A DNA stretch of 64,000 bases from Bugulina stolonifera (GCA_935421135.1 OW285187.1:19282429-19346428), one strand, 5' to 3'; shown: positions 22,033 through 36,514, numbered from the stretch's first letter. Numbers and translations: made by a program. Notes: generated by a model not told the origin, from the letters alone.

Positions 22033-25000
22033 ATGGAGCCCAGCCATGTGATTGATATATTGTCTGCAACCTTAGATCCTAATCACCAGGAGGCAGCTGG
22101 GAAAAAACTTGATGAGGTAACTAAATACGCCATTCCTGTTCGTCTATCTTATGCGTACCTTGGAACCACGTGTTCGTGTTGTTCCTGCCTAAATAAATAG
22201 TATTGTATACCACTGTGTTGATAGTAAAGTTTTAGTTAACGTTGTAGTACATTCTATTTCACGTAGCGTGCAAGGATTTTCAGTATATTGCTGATTAGCA
22301 TTTAACCAGGAGTTTTAATTGTCCTATTCACTTGCTACGTGCTCTAGTATGTACTAAAGAAGAAGAGGTAAGAAGTAAGGGAGGAAACTGCTGGTAAACT
22401 TTGGTCGAGCAATAATTCAGATTGAGATTGGCGTTTACGTTTGCTCACCTATGCTGGCAACTTGGGTTGCCATAGTAGTATGAATACTTGTCAAGAAGCA
22501 ATAGCAAAAAGTCTGATCTTGCCTGCTCAAAATTCTCTGGACAAGTACTAGAATGAAGCCCTGGCAATAGTATAGTTTGGGTGTATAGTAGGCCTATAGT
22601 ATTTAAATGAAAACTATCTCTAAAATAAAAATAAAATGCATCAAATTATCCATTTTAATGCTATTTGGAGACATTTAATATATTATCTTCAAATTTTAAT
22701 TTAAATGACTTTTTTTAGGATAGACATTAAGCATATTTATAGGCCTATTCGGATATTGCACATGCAAGCTAGATATATTGCACATGCAAGCTAGATACAT
22801 TGCACTATCATGCACAATAACAATTTATTTTACTCAGTAATACACAGTAGCCTATCATGCTCAGCTAGGCGTGCCTGGTAATAATATTTGTTGTAAACAA
22901 GGAGCTTTTCCTTCAAAAAAATAAAAGCATTAGTCTAGCCAAGCATTCGGATATTAAAAGCAGCCTTATGTACATCACGGCAATTTCCAAATATGCCTAT
23001 TGTATTTTTTGAGGTTTAGTAACATTTTAGCCATAGATAAAAGGTCAGCACAGCTAGAAAATCAGTAGGGACACACAAAAACCGGGAGGGAGGGTGTCCT
23101 AACAAAATTTGGACACTTGGCAGCAAGTATGGTAGTATGGGCGCAGTCTACTTATATGCAGGTAATGCTTGTGATGGGTATCTAGGAAAGTAATATGCAC
23201 CAATTTACACAACCTCTTTAGTAGAGCTGGCGTGCTAATTCAAGCTCAGGTAGATTGATGAACCACTAAGCTACTATTTATCCTATGTTAAAATATATCA
23301 TCTCTAAGATTGAGTTATCCACCAAAGGCAGCACTGAATTTTGGTCTTAAATATCCAAGCACACTGATGTAACCCTTTTTTCCACTACACACGCAGAAGG
23401 GCACAATATAAATACCTGTTACCCAACAACTCTAAGCACAAAAAGACAATTCCAGAACCACGCTAACGAAACACCCTGGCCCATGCTAGTTCTTAGCTAG
23501 TGTAATATATTCGATGTATAAATTTTACCTCCATATGCATTCTTGTCATATTGCATTGTTCCATTTTTAGATTCATAAAATAATTGGCTTTACACCGCTG
23601 CTGCTCCAGCTTGTTGGTTCAGAACAAATACAGATGCCTGTCAGACAAGCAGGTTCGTACCTTCCTCAATGTATTTACATTAATTGAGTTCCAAAAGAGA
23701 GTAAATCTGCTTCTATGAAGTTGGCTGTTGTTGTAAAACTCTCTTGTGATACTCTTTTGGTCATTTCGGCGAAATATATAACTCCAACACTACAAGAATA
23801 TTTTATATGTGGGCTACATGTAGCTTGTGTTTTAGTTAATCATCCTCAATTTGCTCTGCACTTTCTACCAACAAATGTTGGTTCGTGCTTGTGCTTAATA
23901 ATACTATATTCTATGCTGTAGGTGTAGTGTATCTTAAGAATATGGTCGCAAGGTTTTGGGAGGTGAAAGAAAGAGAAAACCTCAATGAACCCATACCTTT
24001 TAGTATTCATGAATTAGATAAAACAGTACTGCGCCAAAATGTTGTCAATGCAGTGATAACTTCCCCTTTGCCCATAAGGTAAGCTTGCATTGGTACACTG
24101 GATATACTGTCAACTGCAATAATTATGTTCCTTCCATCAGGTTGATTGGCTTATATCAGCTTCCATGTAGACTACAGTGATGTAGCCTATTATTCCATTG
24201 TATTATTTCAGTCTAGACTTAACCCTCTTTGGTCTTATTTGATCTTGTTAGTATTTTACTATATGAGTGTATACACATGTACGTAGTAAAGTGCTACCAT
24301 TTTACTATATGTACTATAATTTACTTGTTTTATAGAACACAGCTCTCAGTAGTGGTCGCTGGAATTATCAAACATGACTATCCTGAGCGTTGGCCTCAGA
24401 TAGTTGAACACATTGTGCACCATCTTCAATCAGAGAATACAAGTACTTGGCTTGGAGCTCTAATATGCCTGCATCAACTTATCAAACACTACGAGTATGT
24501 ATTATTACATCTAGTGTAACAGCACTGACTTGTTCCATTTGCTCTTGGTCATTCTAGAAAAGTAATGGCAATCAATATTATCAAGGATGATATTTCAGAT
24601 ACAAGACAAATACAGAACGAGCTCCGCTGAATGCTGCGATGGTGCATATTCTGCCATTAATCTTGACTAGGTGTAAACAACTTGCTACTACAGACAACTC
24701 TGAGATTTCCGTCACACTACAAAAACAGGTACTGTGGGTGCTAACAGTAGTGTCATGGTGAGCCCTAAAAAACACTCAAAATAGCTGCCTGGGGTTCGAT
24801 GTTTCCTTTAAAACGATATAAAACACCGCTAGGCTGCATGATCACTTTAAAGTGCCTACAACTCATACATTTTATCATAGTGATTTTTCAGTATTGTTGA
24901 AGGGGCTACGATGTTTGATTTCTGGGTATATTCAATGGTAGGCAAGGTTGTGTTGTGTATCTAAAGTAATTGTGTGATGGCAATACTTCAAACAATAGTT

Positions 25001-28000
25001 ATTCGCTGTTTGTTCCCCATCCTAGTGGGTCATATATAAATGCTTTGCTATAAATGAGCAGTATTGTCAAGTTGTGCCTCCTAGGGATATTTTTGAACTG
25101 CAGTGACAAGGTGTGTATAACATCTATGTATATACATGTGTATTATGCTTGTTGCTCTGCAGATTCTTAAATGCTTCTACTGCCTCATACAATTTTGTCT
25201 GCCATTGGACCTGATCACTAAGGATGCATTTGCTCAATGGATGGAGGTAACAAGGAATATATTGGCCCAGCCTCTCCCTGCAGAGCTGAGTCAAGTAGAT
25301 CCTGATGACTTATGTGAAACCATCTGGTGGAAGGTAAAGAAATGGTGTCTCCACATACTGGTGCGCACGTTTGAGAGGCAAGTCTTGCTCTTCCTATGGG
25401 TGGGATATTGTAAAGGTGTATTACACAGGCAGCAATTCTCCACTGCTATCACATTGTCAGCATTTTTTCTGTGTAGCCTAAATCTCTGTGTTGTGTAAAC
25501 AGCTTAGTGCAAGCAACCAGAATCTGGGCAATGCGGTGTGTCACTTTAAAGGTGATTTGTTGGCAGTGTAAGCCATCAAACTGTTTGCTTACTTGCTACT
25601 TCCTGGTGTTTTAGGCATTATTGACTTACTTTTGTACTAAACTCATTGCTTGCTTGTTATGTAGTTATAGACTCAATACTTGCCAACTTACTAGAGTCTT
25701 TGCTTGTTTACTTTAAAATTCGGTTTATTGTCCAAAAACTGTTCTGAACCAAATATTTACTTGTTGTAGCATTATCTTATTTATGTAAACTGCATTGGAA
25801 GCTTGAAAGACTGACAAATGGTCCACAATTATACAACTAAAATTGACAGTAATTACCAGTATAAACGCACATTTGCATATATATATCAGAACTGTAGATT
25901 TTAAGCATTTGATGGTGAGTGTTTGGGTATCCAAGTTTTTCTGTATTTGGAAACCCCAAACCCCAATTTTAGTTCTTCTCTGCCTGTACATGTAGGCCTA
26001 CTTGTACACAAATATGTACATGTAGGTGTACATGTAAATGTATATGGGTTATTGAATCAACATTATACCATGTATTACTGGTATTATGCAGGTATGGTAG
26101 TCCAGGTAGTGTCGTTAAAGAATATAATAAGTTTGCAGAATGGTACTTGAGGACTTTTGCAGGTAAGTGGTATACCCCCTACTACTGACCCTATCTATTA
26201 AGCATGCTTGTCAGCATTGTAATTGTTATTAGATGCGCAGGAGTGATCTTGGAATTATGAATAACTTGACCAGGTCAACATATATGTGGTAAACCTGCTT
26301 GGCTAATTTACAGTTTGAGTGCATAGAGTTTCTTGGAACTGGAGCCAGCTAATCCTCATCAACATGCCATGATTGTGAATGTGATCTCTGTAAATATGCA
26401 TGTTCACTAGCTTATACTTTTTTATTGGTGAATGTTGGTGATCCATTGTCACTGGTCCAATAAAATGGTCGGATGTTTTCTTCATGTGGGCAATCCTGTA
26501 TATTACAATGTACATGTACTTGTAGCACCCTCACTGGCACTGGTTATGAAACTGTTAGATATGTACCGACACCAACAATATGTTGCTCCACGTGTGCTTC
26601 AACAAAGTCTCAACTATCTCAATCACTCGTAGGTTACTACTGTACCTACTCTACCTTCAGTCTTTCTTTACTGGGTATATAGAGGAGACACTACATAATA
26701 TACATTATACATGTGCATCTAAGTGTATGTCCCCCCCTCCCAACTCACCTGGTGGTCAGCAAATAATACACATGTACATCATACGCATATGTACTTTTCC
26801 CTGCATGCATGTACATGTATATGCCCAACACAACATTTCTTATACTGGTGTTATAAGTGCCCATTCTTGGCATGGCCCAGTGCAGAGCTAGATAATCTTC
26901 TAAGCAAGGCAGCTGTACCAATTTATCATTTAATGCATAGGCGAACCTAAACTCTCTATAATGGTATGTTATTTCAGGGTAGATCACGCATCATCTTGGA
27001 AGGTGGTGAAGCCTCACATACAGGTCAGTTACATATTATGGTATTAGCAGTCCAGCAAATAAATGATTACTCTGCACTAAAGTGATTCTGTGTGCAAATT
27101 ATTCATGCTATGGAATTGGACTTGCCATTATATCCTGGCAATAACCATTAATTGTTTTTCTATTACATGTGTAATGTACCACTTTTTCTCAGAAATTGAA
27201 CTTCGATTTTGAATTTTATTGATGAAGCTCCCTATCCTTATAGTGCTATTCAATCTAGCAATGCGAGGTTTAAACCATGTGAGCTTGCTTGCACCACTGT
27301 TTCCAAACCTATTTTCTGTACTTGGGAAATATAATCTATTCTATGATATTTTAGACTGTTATAGTAGATGTACTCTTCCCATTGCTCTGTCATAGTGATG
27401 ATGACCAGGAACTGTGGGAGTCCGACCCTATTGAATATATCAGAACTAAATACGGTAAGTTAATGTGTATGCTTTCACCATACCCAGGTAGATGTGTACA
27501 ATGTGACATGACCTACTATATAGCTGTCATAGTCTCCTTACACTTGGGTTATATCAACTATGGTAGTTCTTGTCCGAGATGATGCTTTATTTATTAGTGT
27601 CATCCGTGAATGAACCTGCTACAGGGCAAACCTCTCGGTTGTCATCCAATAGCTTATGATTTGCATGTACACACCCATATATTCTATGACATGTCTGTAG
27701 ATGTATTTGAGGAATTTCTGTCACCTTCAATGGCTGCTCAGACCCTGCTGCACAACTCTGCTAGCAAGAGGAAACAGGTTCTTAACAATACAGTTGAGTT
27801 CTGTATGCAGGTGCTTACTGGACAGAAGGGTGAAGTCACACCAAGGCAGAAAGACGGTATTTTACACATGCTAGGAGCTCTCAGTGCCATATTACTCAAG
27901 GTAAAATATACACTTGCGCTATGCGTGTATGTGTAGCGTAGTGTTCTGTAGTGTATGTAGTGCGCTCTAGTATGTGTAACAGTCTGATTGAATGGGGCAA

Positions 28001-31000
28001 TTACAAGTACCTGTAGGTCTATTCTCAAGTGCTTGCTCCCATGCCCTCTCTCACTTTGTTTCGTTACAGAAAAACATGTACAAGACTCAGGTTGAGAATC
28101 TCCTTGCCAACTATGTCTACCCAGAGTTCAAAAGTGAGCACGGCTTCCTTAGAGCAAGGGTAAGCTCATCTTGCTACTCTACTGGTTGTTGCACAGTGTA
28201 AAAACAATTCTTTTGTTGTCATTTCTACAAGATCATAATAATATGTAGAAGTATGCAGGTAATTGTACTTGTCTGTTCCTAACCAGGCATGCTGGGCACT
28301 GCAACATTTTGTCAACACCAAGTTCTCAGACATGGCTAACCTTGGTACAGCAGTGGAACTGGTTAGGCAGTGTTTATGCGAGGATAAGGAGCTACCTGTT
28401 AAAGTGGAGGCAGCTATAGCCCTTCAGATGCTCATCGACTACCACGATGCTGCCTTCCAGTACATGCAACCAAATATCAAACCTATTCTACTCGAGCTGC
28501 TCAATTTGATGAAGGAGACGGAGAATGACGAGCTGACTGCTGTCATACAGAAGCTCGTCATAAAGTATCAGGATGACATTCTACCTATTGCTGTGGATAT
28601 GGTAACCCATCTGGCTGGCATCTTTCAACAGGTATATCATATCTGCACCGTTTATAACAGTTGTAATAGCTGGGCTTCCTTGCCGGCAATGTATCAAACT
28701 TTTAGTTTATATGAAAAAACATTCAAGTAAATGTATAATATTGTCATTGTGGATGTTGTATAGTCACCGCTAGATTATGATAATGTATATGTATTGCATA
28801 AGGTGTGGAATGTTGAAGGTGGTAGAGAGTGATGACAACTCCGGTGACAATGATGACAAGGTGATTGTAGCTATGGGCATACTCAACACTATAGAATCCA
28901 TACTCACCGTGATAGATGAGGCCAAAGATATACTTGCTCAAGTTGAACCAATCATATTACAGATAATAGGGTTTATTATAACCACACAGAGCATGGGTGA
29001 GTGTTCCTGCATTGACTCCATAAGGTAGCTACGTATGTCACAACACTTGCATCTACAATTCTTGTGTCACCTTGTCTCTCATCGAAAATAAATGTCAGCT
29101 TCACTAAATATTACCTGCTGCAATCAATAGCATCAAGCAAGTTTTTGTGTAATTCCCCCCCCCCCCCCGACTTTGTAATGGTGTGAATAGATCTTGTTGG
29201 TTACTTTTCTTAGTGTCAAACCATGGGTGAGTCTGTGATGATTCCAATATGTAACTTTGTGATCATGTCGTCAACCCGCCCGATATCCTTAGGTTTAAAT
29301 AATCAGGCCATACTCTCCTCATAATCTGTTCATCACATAATATTGCCATAGGTAAAATGTTGGTGATGTTGGCATGGACGGAACCACATGTTATTTCATT
29401 CTCTGGGTGCGCCTTATCAGCGGCGCTCCCGCAAACAAGGTGTATGTGTGCAATATATGTATTGTTAATGAATGTTTCCAATGTGGATTATTCTGAATTG
29501 TGGGTGTAAATGGTCCCTCGGTGTGACGTCTGATGTAGTTTTCTTTTGACGCTTTAGTGCTGCCAGTAAATTCATCTCTTGCAATTAGCAAAATTTAGTA
29601 GGTCAAATACGATGTGTTTGTTTTCACCTCGTGTAGGGAAATTTTCTTGAACTGGCAGCTATAAGTTCTCATAACAATTTGCTCTAGAAGTAGGTGAATT
29701 GCGAAATGATGATTTTATGTGCATATTATTTACTGCTTTTTTGGATTGGTCGTGAATTGACTAGTATAATGTTCCCAAAGGTACATGTAGCTGTAGCACC
29801 ATGTCCCACTAATATATGAGCCAGAGCAAATGAAAATGTACCTTAGGGGCATGTCAGGACATTTGGAGTTATTGAATCCTTGTTCTAGAGACTCTGCTGA
29901 TTCTAATGGTGGTTTCATTTTCATTCTAGCATAATTCTAACCAAACCTATGATGGCTTGAATTCGAACCTCTGCAGGAACTGTGAAAAGTCAATGATGGA
30001 GAAATTGAGGGTTAAAGTTAACCTATTCGAAAGGGGCTATGATTATTGTTTGGTTCATAGCAACGGGTGTTTTATCAAACTATAGGTCATTAGGTAATAA
30101 ATAGCCTATTCAAATCAGAATTTTATGAGGAATTCAAAAAAAACATAGCCATATTCTAGTGAGAAAACAAGTTTTTTCAACATAAGCATCGGATAAATAA
30201 TTGTAAATAAAAAACCGGAATCATTAAGATGCCAGATATACTATTAAAAAAGCAACAATGGTTTGTTTGCCTTTGGTAAGAGTCACTAGTAGAACCAACT
30301 CTACATTTTAGCAGATCAGCTGAGACATTAGCTGGTACTGAGATTAATAGTTGTGGGTCATCATTCTCAGCTGTCCTGCTGTTGGACTCACTGCTGCAAC
30401 CTTCTTCGCAATTTAATAACTTCTAAAAAAGCTCCCTTAAATCCTAAAACTACATTTCATTTTGATGACCCGATGTTAGCTTTGCTTCAGTACACAGAAA
30501 ACTATGCTTATGCACAACAAAAAAAAACCCAGATTCATTGAAATTGCTTCAAATTGAATAAAAAATATCAAAATCCAATATGGCGGAATCTCCCATAGCA
30601 ACCACAAAATTTTCTTATTTTTCACTTTATTAAATTTTTTTTCAAATTTTTTAGCAAAATTGCATAAGGAACATGTTGAAGTTGTGTCTGGTGTTGAAGT
30701 ACAAAAATAGTGTACCAATGGGGAATTTCACTGCACTAGCTGTTATTGGCTCTACTGTAAATTTACAACAATGCCCCTAAGGTACATTTCTATTTGCTCT
30801 GGCTCATAAACATGTAGCTTTTATGTGACAATACAGACTACGATAATTACTACTATTCTCTCATACAATGCACATTGTTATAATTATATTCATAAATACG
30901 GAATTCATTGTTACATTGTAGAATACTATGAAGAAATTCTCTCCCACATCCATGTATTGACCAGCATCAGCATCAGTGAATCCATGTGGAGGGTTTTTGA

Positions 31001-34000
31001 TTCCCTCTATAACATGTTCAAGAACGACGGTTATGACTATTTCACAGGTAGGTATGAGTGTGTATGCACGCTGGCATGTAAGTACATGTAGGTAATGCAT
31101 GTACGTGTATGTACTTTGTATACTCTACAATTGGTGTATATTTATGCATGTTCTGGTATGCAAATATCATAATATAATTATATACATTGTGTATCTTCTA
31201 TTATATTTGTTAGAGATGATGCCATGTCTACACAACTATGTGACCGTAGATCCTGACAAATTCTCCTCTGATCCCAAGCATCTAGAAATTGTTTATAACA
31301 TGTGTAAAACAGTGCTCACAACTGACAGTGGTGAAGATGCTGAGTGTCACGCTGCCAAGCTGATAGAGATTCTAATTCTTCAGTACAAAGGACAGATCGA
31401 CTCGGTAAGACCACACCTAGTCATGACTTATACTTGTCTGGTGATTGCTATTGTATATGTGAACTAGGGTACTACCTTATATCACTTAGATGTTAAATGT
31501 CAATGTTATGGTGTGCGGTCGGTATCCACTCGATATTGTGTGTTTTGTAGGCTGTATCCTTGTTTGTCAGTTTAGCCTTGGAACGCTTGACAAGAGAGGT
31601 GAAGACTTCCGAACTTAGGGCTATGTGCCTACAGGTGGTCATAGCCGCCCTTTACTACAATCCCCCAATGCTGTTTGATATGCTCAGCAACTTGCAAATA
31701 TCAGAACAGTCTGTGACCGAGCAGTTTGTTAAGCAGTGGATTCACGACTGTGATGTCTTCTTAGGGTATGTATCCGTTGTGTGTGTTTGTACTGCATTTG
31801 TACACGTCTCTGTACAGCAGTTCATCATACCCAGGTAGATGTGTACAGTATGACATGACCTACTATTATAGCTGTCATAGTCTCCTTACACTTGGGTTAT
31901 ATCAACTATGGTAGTTCTTGTCCGAGATGATGCTTTATTTATTAGTGTCATCCGTGAATGAACTGCTACAGAGCACCCGTCATCTCCATGTCATACTCTC
32001 AGCAGCAGTAATTTATACTCGGCTATTTTCCGTAATATAATATATTGTGTATGTATGTACGTATGTATGTATGTATTTGTGTATGTATGTACGTATGTAT
32101 GTATGTATGTATTTGTGTATGTATGTACATCGTATGTGTATACAAGTATTAAAAGTTGGTAAAAGTAGATGTAGAGTTTTGCTATAAAAATCTGGAGTGA
32201 AACGCATTTACAATATCCGCTTTTACAAAAAAACTTGCCAGTTTTGCCGCATTACCTGATGGTTGCTTTTAAGGGCATAAAACTATTGGTAGTATAGGTT
32301 TTTAACAATTTTATTTAAGCTTAGGATTCTGTACGTATATGTTTGCAGCAGTGCTAACGGAGTGCTCACTAGAAAGAGCTAATATAAAATATTATTAAAC
32401 GAAGTTTAAATCGTGGATAAAATAATTATACTACTATCAGTTTCATACTACAATTGTGTTATTAGCAATCCTGATGATTGCTAATACATGTAATAGTATT
32501 CGAAACCAGGTAGGCATTAGCTATGCAAATTATTGAAAAAATTTGAATGTTTGAATGAGTCCAATGATCAGTAAATAGATGTGAATTTCTAATATTTATT
32601 TTGATAGTATTACTAAGGGAAACAGAAATGGTTTGCCCATAAAGTAATTTTAGAGGAAACAATTTGTCTGTTGGTTTTTGCCATTGGGTCAGCACAAAAA
32701 ATAAATGACTTCAGCTCCTCACAATTGTCTCTATGATCCAATTTAAACGGAACCTATTCAGTGCGACTGTGTAGCAAATGAAATGACGAGGATATGGACA
32801 CTCACTCATAAGCTGATAATCACTACCATAACTTGCCTTCTCCCAATTTCGGTTTCACTCTCTTCTTTCAAGGTACTTATGTTAGCCAAATGGTTCGTTG
32901 ATAAAGGTTGAAAAAGGTAGTAGTTAAATGTTGGTGACTATAAATAGTGTTGAAAGAGAGTGAGAATGTGCTATGACAACTTCTTTGTGTGAGTGCCCAT
33001 GGATAATATCCATATCATTGTATGGAAGGGCATGCTGTTTACATGTCACTATGCCAGTACTTGATTTATTGCAGACTACCTATAATATTATCAAGTAAGC
33101 ATGCCTTACTACACTGTATCTACTCACAGGTTACACGACAGAAGGATGTGTGTGCTGGGTCTGTGCTGTCTCATGAATACTCCACATAACAGACCCGGAA
33201 TAGTGACACAGGTAGCAAGTCAAATAATACCGTCAGCTCTACTCATATTCAGGGGACTAAAGAGGGCTTATCAAAGTAGGTCCAACTTATTGCACCTTTC
33301 TTAGTTAAATCAGCTATTTCAGTTAAATACCATCCCTCGAGGTTTTTAAATTCAAATGTCCTTCACATGGTCGGTCATTCTTCATTGAATTCTCTGTATG
33401 ACTCAAACATGTTCTGATGATATATATGTACACAATGCTAGCACTATGTTACTCATCACATGATGCATTGCTTACTTTTACTATGTAGACAGTAATTCAA
33501 ATATATCCTGTGAGTAGTTATTTGAATGTTGATGCTCTTTAAACTTTGCTTGTTTAAATTGTTCCTGTTGTATAAGTATTTGTATGTCCATTAGGTTATA
33601 TTATCATTTCTGATTTTTGTAAGCTGAAGGTTCTTCTGACCATTTCAGCATGACTGTGCTAGTGTATGACCATGTGCTAGTGTATGACCATTTCAGCATG
33701 TGCTAGTGTTTGTTTGACCATGTGCTAGTGTATGACATGTACTTGTACTTGGTATCTCTGTTCTGCATTACATAATACATTACCAGGTCGAGCTGAGGTT
33801 ACCAAAGCTCTAGATGACGATGATGACGATGATGGTGAAGACGGAAATGATTATGTTGCTGCGGAGCTGGAGGATGACGAAGATGATGTTAATGAAGACG
33901 CTGACTATATTAATAACCTGGATAACGGGGTACTAACTACTGACTGCCTACCTACACTCTACTATTGCCTACCTACACTCTACTATTGCCTACCTACACT

Positions 34001-34898
34001 CTACTATTGCCTACCTACACTCTACTATTGCTTACCTACATGTACATTCTACCAATTCCTACCTACATTCTACCATAACTTTTCTTGTCCATTAAATACG
34101 TAGCAACTAGTAAAAGTAGTAAGTAAGTTGTTTGCGTACCTTGTAGGATGATGATGACAGTGATGAGGAAGAGGAAGATGATGATGAATATGAAACAGCT
34201 CTAGAAATGTACGAGTCAATTTTGGAGTCGGCGTCATGTGATGTAGATGAATATATGATATTTAAAGAAGTATTATCAAGTGAGTGCTACTATTCCGTTC
34301 TATGTAGGCATATTATGTGTACCACTTGGTTATATAATATCCTTATGTACATGCATGTATGTATGTGTACCACTAACATAGGGATTATACATGTAAGTAT
34401 AGTGTGACATGGTAGTATATCTCCTTTTTCGCTGGCTCTGCTGCAGGTTTGCACACTGAAGATCCTGGCTGGTATTCTACATTGACTGCCAACCTAGACA
34501 AAGACCAACAGAAGGAAGTGCAGGAAATCCTTACCATGGCTGACCAACGTAAAGCAGTTGAAGGTGAGCAGCAACTGACTGTGCCTTGTGTTAGTGCGCT
34601 ATGGGTGTAGTGCGCTATGGGTGTAGTGCGTGTGCTATAGAGTGGTGTGAGTATGCTATGATGCTGTGGAGTGCGCGTGCTTTGGTATGGTGTGCTGTGG
34701 TGTGGAGTAAGTGTGCTTTGGTGTGGAGTGAGTGTGCTGTGGTGTGGAGTGAGTGTGCTATAGTGTGGTGTAGTATTCCTGTATTTGATTTATTTATTAA
34801 TAGAGTCAAAGAAGATCGAGATGTTAGGTGGATATCAATTTGAAAATGTTAGTGTACCTAACTCATTCAACTTTGGCGGTGCACCACCCCAGCCCTGA
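22033..34898 (+). CDS. IPO7: importin-7/8 (RanGTP-dependent nuclear import receptor)
   Basis: Twenty-two exons: 22033-22116, 23571-23652, 23922-24078, 24336-24494, 24599-24728, 25163-25377, 26092-26162, 26526-26628, 26978-27023, 27355-27454, 27701-27900, 28070-28159, 28287-28631, 28819-28996, 30922-31047, 31214-31404, 31551-31765, 33130-33275, 33787-33929, 34147-34279, 34447-34563, 34804-34898. Total 3126 nt, 1041 aa, close to the usual ~1040. All phases agree. Recognisable blocks are: [15 protein letters not shown] (importin-beta N-terminal region), [104 protein letters not shown], an acidic tract ([11 protein letters not shown]) and the C-terminal SFNFGGAPP. The protein is a HEAT-repeat karyopherin that carries cargo into the nucleus. 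Exon 14's acceptor is weak. Intron 6 is GC-AG. One gene appears to stand for vertebrate IPO7 and IPO8; which it is nearer I cannot say. Confidence 0.95.
23195..23278 (-). repeat. decayed tRNA-derived SINE head
   Basis: The minus strand reads TAGCTTAGTGG (perfect A box), then about 25 nt later GAGCTTGAATTAG, a B box with C-to-T changes. It lies in intron 1 of the importin gene. Confidence 0.35.
25378..26091 (+). other. GC-AG intron in importin gene
   Basis: Exon 6 ends ...ACGTTTGAGAG and the intron begins GCAAGT. The next exon begins GTATGGTAGTCCAGG after TTATGCAG. The joined codons read TFERYGSPGS, the conserved importin-7/8 sequence, so the GC donor is forced by the protein. The remaining donor positions match the consensus, as is usual for GC-AG introns. 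Confidence 0.85.
27479..27628 (+). repeat. 150-bp direct repeat, copy 1 (importin intron 10)
   Basis: CATACCCAGGTAGATGTGTA through GAATGAACCTGCTACAGGGCA is nearly identical to 31826-31975 in intron 17 of the same gene. The block begins 25 bp after the exon 10 donor. No terminal repeats or coding potential. Confidence 0.85.
29815..30808. mobile_element. ~1-kb non-autonomous element with 38-bp TIRs
   Basis: TATGAGCCAGAGCAAATGAA... (29815-29852) is complemented at 30771-30808 with 36 of 38 positions matching. The interior is A/T-rich without an ORF. It lies in intron 14 of the importin gene, which explains that intron's length. No unambiguous target duplication is visible. Confidence 0.7.
31826..31975 (+). 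repeat. 150-bp direct repeat, copy 2 (importin intron 17)
   Basis: Partner of 27479-27628, 4.3 kb downstream in the same orientation. Only a few substitutions and one-base indels separate the copies. Confidence 0.85.
32040..32130. repeat. GTAT/GTAC microsatellite
   Basis: Runs of GTATGTATGTACGTATGTAT with TTGT interruptions in importin intron 17. Confidence 0.85.
33949..34030 (+). repeat. 21-bp tandem repeat x4
   Basis: Four copies of TACCTACACTCTACTATTGCC follow the acidic-region exon 19. The reading frame would stay open through them, but the GTACTA donor at 33930 gives the conserved protein. They are intronic. Confidence 0.8.
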
Positions 34899-36480
34899 AA
34901 CCTCTAGCTACTCTCTCTCCCCTAAGCAAACACTGACACACATCCATGTTAGACTCGACAAGCTCTACCATATCTAAATGCAGTTACAGTGTAGACTTTA
35001 TACATCTACCTGCACACCATAGTACATCCAGCCACCACACAACCGGTGGTCAACTAGTCTTATATCAGGGCACCAGGGCAGATGCTGAGTCAGTTGAGGT
35101 CAGCACCAATTTGATTACTTTGGGTTTATTTTGTGCAGCTCAACTGTATGCTATGTATTTACTGTATACTATGTCTTTAACTGTTGTTGATTGGCAAATT
35201 GTGAACTCCTTTGTACTGTTTCCAGGTTCCAACTTTGTGCCTGCACTTTTGCCACCAACATTTATGGCATTGCATAGTTTTTCTAGTACATGTATATGCA
35301 TTTTTCTTACAAGGTGGTGTTCCATGCCTTTCACAGTATAACATATTATTTTAGTTACGTTATGAAATGCTTGTCTCCACATAGGTTTTGCTAAACTATT
35401 ATTAGTACAAAATTAGAATGAGGGTTGTGTGGAGAATGAGAATAATGATTATTTATGACTTATTCCCATTAATAAATTTTGAGAAATTACTTGATATCTC
35501 TTCTTATTTATCTGTATTATTTAGAATATTTGCAGCAAGTGTTTATTGTTCAGACATGTAATTTATATACAACCACTCCCTGTATATGAGATCATTATTT
35601 TAGTATAAATTGTGAAGTTGTTCTCTCTTGGTTTGATTTATAATTGAATATTATTATAATAACTGTGCCAGTGTCCACCCTGGGACTCATTTGGAAATGA
35701 AACTAAATAATGTTGATTCATGCAAATATGCAGAAAGGGGTTAACATTCCTTCGGTGCTGAACATTGTTCATCAGGGAAGTAATGATTGAAATGGTCACA
35801 ATGGTGAGTAATTGTAAGTTGTGGTAATCTTCATTTTTGTGGCCACCAGTACAACCCTAGGCCCATGTAATATTGTTCATGGAACAGATGTTTTTCTAAA
35901 CATTTTGGGCTTCTGGCCACCAGCAAATTGAGCTAATCTGGTTTCTGATCATTTAATCAAAAAGGTGTGGATATAGGGTTGGTATGGGGCTACAGTTTGT
36001 GGTGCACTCAGAAATCGTAGAAGAATTCTGATAGATGTACATGTAGAATGTAGTGCAACGATATTTTGGGAATGAAAATGGACAAGTCTATCATGATTAT
36101 TCCATGGATGTGTGTCTTTTTCATATCAAACTAAAATGAGCAGATTCAGGGTGTCGTTGGACACAAATTGCAGTTTTAGTGGCATTATGTTATTAGAAGA
36201 CGACAATAAAAGCCACTGTTTGACTCAACCATCCTTTTATTTGACCAATGCTATTTTTAACTGGCGTTATCTAACAATTACCATTCACAAATACAAATAT
36301 AAGTAAGATAATTACGTATTCCATTGGAGTTTCACAACATTGAACATTGTGTACTAATTATTAGAGCTCTGGCCTAGTTCAAATTTGTATCAATTGGTGC
36401 ATTTGGAGCAAAATATAATTGTTATGATTATCAGTTATAACCAGTGCTTTTTTGTAGGGGGCCCCTCAAAAAATCATAGG

Positions 36481-36514
36481 TTGTTGAGGGGGCTCCCAGG
36501 AGCCCCCTCAACAA
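36481..36514. repeat. GC-rich palindrome near hAT element end
   Basis: TTGTTGAGGGGGCTCC, CA, then the exact complement. The same AGCCCCCTCAAC motif recurs by the other end of the element (about 38423-38435). It is a subterminal repeat and possibly a transposase-binding site. Confidence 0.75.

Noticed and set aside
34946..35341. 131-codon plus-strand ORF after the importin stop
   Set aside because: Low-complexity start, no family, no splice or upstream context; probably 3' UTR.
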